A stretch of 18,270 nt of DNA from Methylococcaceae bacterium (lineage in GTDB: Bacteria; Pseudomonadota; Gammaproteobacteria; Methylococcales; Methylomonadaceae), in the NCBI GenBank assembly GCA_013138855.1, contig WTBX01000373.1:1-18270 (forward strand). The letters are read 5' to 3'. Positions 15,291 to 18,270 of this stretch are shown one piece after another (positions within the stretch are counted from its first letter, which is position 1; each line of letters begins with the position of its first letter). Under the pieces are notes generated by a model that saw only the letters and a list, made by a program, of their open reading frames with translations, was not told the DNA's origin and did not search any database. Made by a program: the position numbers and the translations under genes.

Positions 15291-15425
15291 AGTGAAAAAA
15301 CAAGTTTTTTGTAAGTATTCACCTCCCCCTTTGGAAAAGGGGGATTGAGGGGGATTTATTTAATAAAATCTCCCCTAACCCCTCTTTTTTTAAGAGGGGG
15401 ACTGAACACTTACAGTTTTTTCACT
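15291..15425. repeat. Long imperfect palindromic element (MITE-like, CCCCCTTT/GGGGGATT family)
   Basis: Outer arms AGTGAAAAAAC (15291-15301) and GTTTTTTCACT (15415-15425) are perfectly inverted. Inside them TGTAAGTATTCA (15310-15321) pairs with TGAACACTTACA (15403-15414) with one mismatch. The core (CCTCCCCCTTT... to ...AAGAGGGGGAC, about 15322-15402) is itself an imperfect palindrome with GGGGGATTGAGGGGGATTT. The whole 135 bp can fold back on itself. I recall this C5T3/G5ATT motif as a highly repeated intergenic element in several gammaproteobacterial and cyanobacterial genomes. It lies 25 bases after jetA and could act as its terminator. Confidence 0.85.
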
Positions 15426-15490
15426 CACGTTCAAAACAAGGTCAACGGTTTATGAAACAAAGAGTAGGCTCTTCATCATCTTTCGTGAAA

Positions 15491-15579
15491 CCGAGGTAAT
15501 TTAGCATCAGGACTGGCAGTCCTTTCTTGATTTTTATATTCCACAGAAGGACTGCCAGTCCTTATTTCGATAACCTCGG
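15491..15579. repeat. Two-hairpin repeat of the AGGACTGGCAGTCCT family
   Basis: AGGACTGGCAGTCCT (15509-15523) and AGGACTGCCAGTCCT (15548-15562) are each near-complete palindromes and are in opposite orientation to each other. Flanking arms CCGAGGT (15491-15497) and ACCTCGG (15573-15579) are perfectly inverted. The plan is the same as the element at 2303-2427 (two inverted hairpins inside outer inverted arms) with an unrelated sequence. No coding frame covers it. Confidence 0.8.
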
Positions 15580-15585
15580 AAGGTA

Positions 15586-15617
15586 GGTCTCGTGCGCGTC
15601 TAAAAGTCGCGTCTCCG
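15586..15617. repeat. Diverged copy of the GCGCGACT hairpin repeat
   Basis: This 32-base stretch matches the reverse complement of the left unit of the 2303-2427 element (GGTTTCGTGCGCGACTAAAA continuing to GCCTCCG) with three substitutions. Two of them (A to T at 15599, C to T at 15611) break stem pairs. It begins seven bases after the preceding repeat. Together the three elements occupy most of the 381-base gap between jetA and rnhA; in the remainder I see no gene. Confidence 0.75.
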
Positions 15618-15647
15618 TATCTTTGAGTAACCCTAACTTACGCAGAA

Positions 15648-16082
15648 TTACAAACTCTCAACCCCTTTATTGGCTAATTCATCCGCTTTTTCATTACCGA
15701 AATCTCCTGAATGCCCCTTAACCCATTTCCAAACAACCTCATGTTCTTCTCGCGCACTATCTAAACGCTTCCATAAATCTTCATTTTTAACGGGTTGTTT
15801 ACTTGCTGTTTTCCAGCCACGTTTTTTCCAATTCGTAATCCATTTATTAATTCCATCTTTTAAATATACCGAATCGGTATGCAATTCCACAATACAGGGT
15901 CGCTTTAGAGATTCTAAAGCTTGAATGGCCGCCATCAATTCCATGCGATTATTAGTGGTATGCGCCTCCCCGCCATACAGCTCCTTTTCATTGCCTTTAT
16001 ATTGCAGCCAAGCACCCCAGCCACCTTTTCCTGGGTTGCCTTTGCAAGCCCCATCCGTATAAATAATTACTGTATCAGTCAT
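15648..16082 (-). CDS. rnhA: ribonuclease HI
   Basis: A 144-residue type I RNase H, which cuts the RNA strand of RNA-DNA hybrids during replication and R-loop removal. The catalytic carboxylates are all present: Asp10 (IYTDGACKGNPG), Glu48 (NNRMELMAA), Asp70 (LHTDSVYL) and Asp134 (NEKADELAN). The catalytic-loop His124 (VKGHSG) and the basic handle WKKRGWK are also present. The start overlaps the end of the methyltransferase gene by eight bases, so the two are one operon. The dnaQ gene that adjoins rnhA in enterobacteria is absent; the repeat cluster lies on that side. Confidence 0.97.
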   Translation of the reverse strand: MTDTVIIYTDGACKGNPGKGGWGAWLQYKGNEKELYGGEAHTTNNRMELMAAIQALESLKRPCIVELHTDSVYLKDGINKWITNWKKRGWKTASKQPVKNEDLWKRLDSAREEHEVVWKWVKGHSGDFGNEKADELANKGVESL

Positions 16083-16788
16083 AGCATTTTTGTTGTTGAG
16101 TTGATTCTAAAGCACTGGCAACAATAGCCGAAGGTCTACCTTTAGCTGGTGTTAAAGGAATAAGTGTATAACGACGCTTAACGGCTTTAATCGCATAAGC
16201 GGTTGCTGATACCGTGCTTTTATTAAATGTAAACGAGCCTATCGTGGTTTCAAAATAATTGAGATTAAACTCGGTGGTGGTTTTTAATTCAAAATTAAGA
16301 AGTTTTAACCAATCTAAAATACGTGAGCGCGTCATAAAATGTCCTTGCCATGAGTCAGCAAGACGCTTATCCCATAAATATTGCGAACGCAGCCATAAAC
16401 TCCATGGATTAAAATTTAAAATAATTAAATCGCCCTCTGGTTTTAAAACTCGCTCCACTTCACGCATAGTTTGAAAGCGATGCGCATCAAACTCCAGTAA
16501 ATGTGGCAAGATAATCATATCAATACTTTCGGTTTGTATCGGTAAATTGAAGGCTTTTGCCCTAATTTTGGCTGCAAAATGCGTCCCTGCCGCTGAATTA
16601 TCCAAAACAGTAAAGCGTTGATATAAAGCGCAATCTATAAATTTATCTTCAAAACCTAATGCGCCAATTTGCAGCACTGTTTGCTTGCAGCCTACGTCAA
16701 TAGAACGCTTTAAATATTTAATCTCTAACGCTTGCAACAGCTTACCTTTAGGGGATTGGTAGCAGGCAAATAAAAATTCTCGTTTCAT
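16075..16788 (-). CDS. YafS-like class I SAM-dependent methyltransferase
   Basis: A 237-residue protein with a Rossmann methyltransferase layout. Motif I is reduced to VLQIGALG (38-45) instead of the usual GxGxG. The motif IV region is SIDMIILPHLLEF (88-100), and the motif V-like stretch VLKPEGDLIILNFNPWSLW (114-132) is highly typical of this group. It resembles E. coli YafS, which also sits directly before rnhA, so position and sequence agree. The substrate is unknown to me. It overlaps rnhA by eight bases and is divergent from mltD across a 92-base gap that must hold both promoters. The start ATG lacks a clear ribosome-binding site. Confidence 0.85.
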   Translation of the reverse strand: MKREFLFACYQSPKGKLLQALEIKYLKRSIDVGCKQTVLQIGALGFEDKFIDCALYQRFTVLDNSAAGTHFAAKIRAKAFNLPIQTESIDMIILPHLLEFDAHRFQTMREVERVLKPEGDLIILNFNPWSLWLRSQYLWDKRLADSWQGHFMTRSRILDWLKLLNFELKTTTEFNLNYFETTIGSFTFNKSTVSATAYAIKAVKRRYTLIPLTPAKGRPSAIVASALESTQQQKCYD

Positions 16789-16880
16789 ATTCTAAGGTTT
16801 TAATAGCAAAAAGAGTATTAAAATCAACAACAATGATGTTAAAATTAATCGTTTACTGTAACTTACGAGTATGTTGACAA

Positions 16881-18146
16881 ATGATTTTAGCTAATTTTAA
16901 CAGGTCATTAAACGGTTTGTTTGTTTTGACCTTATTAACCGCTACAGGATGTTCTCAACAACCCATCAGCCGCCTTACACTAGATCAAGCAACGCTTCAT
17001 AAGATAGATAAAGATGGTGTTTCACTTGCTCATAAGATAGATAAAGACGGTTCAACAATTGTTCTTGCAAAACAAGAAACACCTAAAGCAGCAAAAAAAA
17101 TCATCGTTGCTAAAAAAGAACCTAAAGCAGAGCCTAAACCAGAATCAATCTGGAGTCGAATGATCTCTCTTTACGCATTCCCCAAAGTAGATAATGCGCG
17201 TGTTGATGAAGAAGTTAAAAAATTTCTAAAACACCCTAGCCACCTTGTGAGAGTTCAACGCCGTGCAGAGCCTTATTTACATCTGATTATGGATGAAATA
17301 GAAGCTAAAAAACTTCCCGGTGAGCTTGCACTACTACCTATCATAGAAAGCTCTTTTAGAGCTAATGTCTCCTCGCCAGCAAGTGCCGCAGGTTTATGGC
17401 AATTTATCCCTTCTACTGGCCGCTCATTTGGTTTAAAACAAAACTGGTGGTATGACGGTCGCCGTGATGTTTATTCGTCAACACAAGCGGCTACTCGTTA
17501 TTTAAAACAGCTTCATAAATCATTTAAAGGCGATTGGTTTTTAGCCTTGGCTTCTTATAATGTTGGCTTAGGCAATGTTAGAAAAGCGATTAAAAAGAAT
17601 AAAGCAGAAGAGCTTGAAAGTGACTATTGGGCCTTAAATCTTCCTAAAGAAACTGAAGATTATGTACCTAAATTATTAGCCCTTGCAAAAATATTTGCGA
17701 ATGCTGAAAAATATAATCTGCCTTTAAAGTCAATTCCTGATAAGCCTTTTTTTAAAGTGGTAAATATAAAATCACAAATAGATTTAAAAAAAGCAGCAAT
17801 TATGGCAGGAATGAAGTTTAATGATTTTTTTGTCTTAAACCCAGCCTTTAACCGTGTAATTACAGCCCCTAATGGACCTCATCGCTTATTGGTTAAAGCC
17901 GATAAAGTTAAAGCTTTTAAACGTAAATTAGCAAAATTACCAAAAAGCAAGCGTGTTAACTGGGTTAAGCATAAGGTTGCAGAAGGCGAAGATTTAAAAG
18001 CAATTGCCAAAAAGCATAAAACAACGATTAAAAATTTACTTAAAGTTAATAACTTAAAGAAAAAACAAATTAAAGAAATTAAAGTGGGAAAAACCTTAAA
18101 AATTCCACCTGTTTCAATTAAAGTTTTAACAAAAGGTAAAGCTTAA
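16881..18146 (+). CDS. mltD: membrane-bound lytic murein transglycosylase D
   Basis: A 421-residue lipoprotein of the SLT family that cleaves peptidoglycan to 1,6-anhydromuropeptides. The signal peptide ends in LLTATGC, with Cys24 as lipidation site. A Lys/Pro-rich linker precedes the SLT domain, which shows catalytic Glu156 in IIESSFR, AAGLWQFIPSTGR and LASYNVGLGNV. One LysM domain is visible at the C-terminus (from about Trp361, VKHKVAEGEDLKAIAKKHKTT); E. coli MltD (452 residues) has two. The C-terminal third is unusually rich in lysine. The linker contains an 11-residue tandem repeat (HKIDKDG twice). The ATG at 16881 gives a complete lipoprotein signal but has no good ribosome-binding site. 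In many relatives gloB lies between this gene and the methyltransferase; it is absent here. Confidence 0.95.
   Translation: MILANFNRSLNGLFVLTLLTATGCSQQPISRLTLDQATLHKIDKDGVSLAHKIDKDGSTIVLAKQETPKAAKKIIVAKKEPKAEPKPESIWSRMISLYAFPKVDNARVDEEVKKFLKHPSHLVRVQRRAEPYLHLIMDEIEAKKLPGELALLPIIESSFRANVSSPASAAGLWQFIPSTGRSFGLKQNWWYDGRRDVYSSTQAATRYLKQLHKSFKGDWFLALASYNVGLGNVRKAIKKNKAEELESDYWALNLPKETEDYVPKLLALAKIFANAEKYNLPLKSIPDKPFFKVVNIKSQIDLKKAAIMAGMKFNDFFVLNPAFNRVITAPNGPHRLLVKADKVKAFKRKLAKLPKSKRVNWVKHKVAEGEDLKAIAKKHKTTIKNLLKVNNLKKKQIKEIKVGKTLKIPPVSIKVLTKGKA
16998..17063 (+). repeat. 33-bp tandem duplication in the mltD linker
   Basis: CATAAGATAGATAAAGA occurs at 16998-17014 and again at 17031-17047, an offset of 33 bases (11 codons). 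After the first 17 bases the copies drift, keeping HKIDKDG in both protein copies. It keeps the frame and lengthens the linker just after the lipid anchor. It looks like a recent slippage event. Confidence 0.8.
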
Positions 18147-18196
18147 CTTTTTGGCTACCAACTTAAGAAGGGACAGTCATCAAACAACATTTTTAA

Positions 18197-18265
18197 ACCA
18201 TGAAGAGCATGAAGAGCATGAAGGCCTTGAAGGCCTTGAAGGTAAGGCTTCATGCTCTTCATGGT
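18197..18265. repeat. Palindromic element with 9-base tandem units
   Basis: ACCATGAAGAGCATGAAG (18197-18214) and CTTCATGCTCTTCATGGT (18248-18265) are a perfect 18-bp inverted repeat. From 18200 the left part runs as five 9-base units (ATGAAGAGC twice, ATGAAGGCC, TTGAAGGCC, TTGAAGGTA). The element lies 51 bases after mltD and may serve as its terminator. The window ends five bases later, so more copies could follow. It is unrelated in sequence to the other repeat families here. Confidence 0.85.
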
Positions 18266-18270
18266 GATAT

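Noticed and set aside
15267..15647. Search for jetB, jetC or jetD remnants after jetA
   Set aside because: All that is visible is repeats and short non-coding sequence; no frame of useful length and no recognisable MukE-like or SMC fragment.
12083..15647. Mobile element or genomic island with defined ends
   Set aside because: No integrase, transposase, tRNA or flanking direct repeat was found. The segment is called accessory only from gene content and base composition.
18197..18265. CRISPR array
   Set aside because: The 9-base units are contiguous and degenerate with no spacers; no cas gene is near.

Overview
The window reads as ordinary chromosome of an AT-rich gammaproteobacterium. The evidence is a set of housekeeping and nitrogen genes with gammaproteobacterial lengths and motifs (oligopeptidase A, NtrB/NtrC, class I glutamine synthetase, GlnK-AmtB, and an MltD / methyltransferase / RNase HI neighbourhood resembling the E. 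coli mltD-gloB-yafS-rnhA region without gloB). Intergenic gaps hold several palindromic repeat families of the kind I associate with Methylococcales and Thiotrichales. That lineage guess comes from memory and is low confidence. No tRNA, rRNA, integrase, transposase or CRISPR array was seen.

Layout: 1-198 is the 3' end of a cut gene, probably a subtilisin-like peptidase. prlC (247-2283, +) converges on a nitrogen block on the minus strand, with a two-hairpin repeat between them. That block reads, in transcription order, TorF-type porin (8067-6667), glnA (6535-5126), ntrB (4904-3852) and ntrC (3862-2444). On the plus strand, divergent from the porin, lie two consecutive glnK-amtB modules (8521-10159 and 10429-12082). 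GG-N10-GC sigma-54 promoter signatures lie at sensible distances before glnK1 (very good), glnA (good), ntrB (moderate) and the porin gene (weaker), and GCACCA half-sites resembling NtrC sites lie in the porin/glnK1 gap. The picture is one NtrBC/sigma-54 nitrogen regulon: sensing (GlnK, NtrB), control (NtrC), ammonium entry (AmtB), assimilation (GlnA) and perhaps an outer-membrane channel. The second glnK-amtB copy has no such promoter and lies behind two tandem terminators, so it is probably controlled differently.

From 12201 to 15266 there is an accessory segment: a DUF262 (ParB/GmrSD-N-like) protein, a HEPN protein with an RNxxAH motif two bases downstream, and a complete DUF3375/JetA-type protein, which is the kleisin-like subunit of Wadjet anti-plasmid systems, without jetB, jetC or jetD. 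This is the most interesting part: a likely two-gene DUF262-HEPN conflict module next to an orphan Wadjet subunit. Immediately downstream, 15291-15617 holds three different palindromic repeat elements, a plausible recombination scar.

The right end returns to core genes: rnhA and an overlapping YafS-like methyltransferase (-), then mltD (+) with a single LysM domain. The window ends in a perfect 18-bp inverted repeat enclosing degenerate 9-base tandem units.
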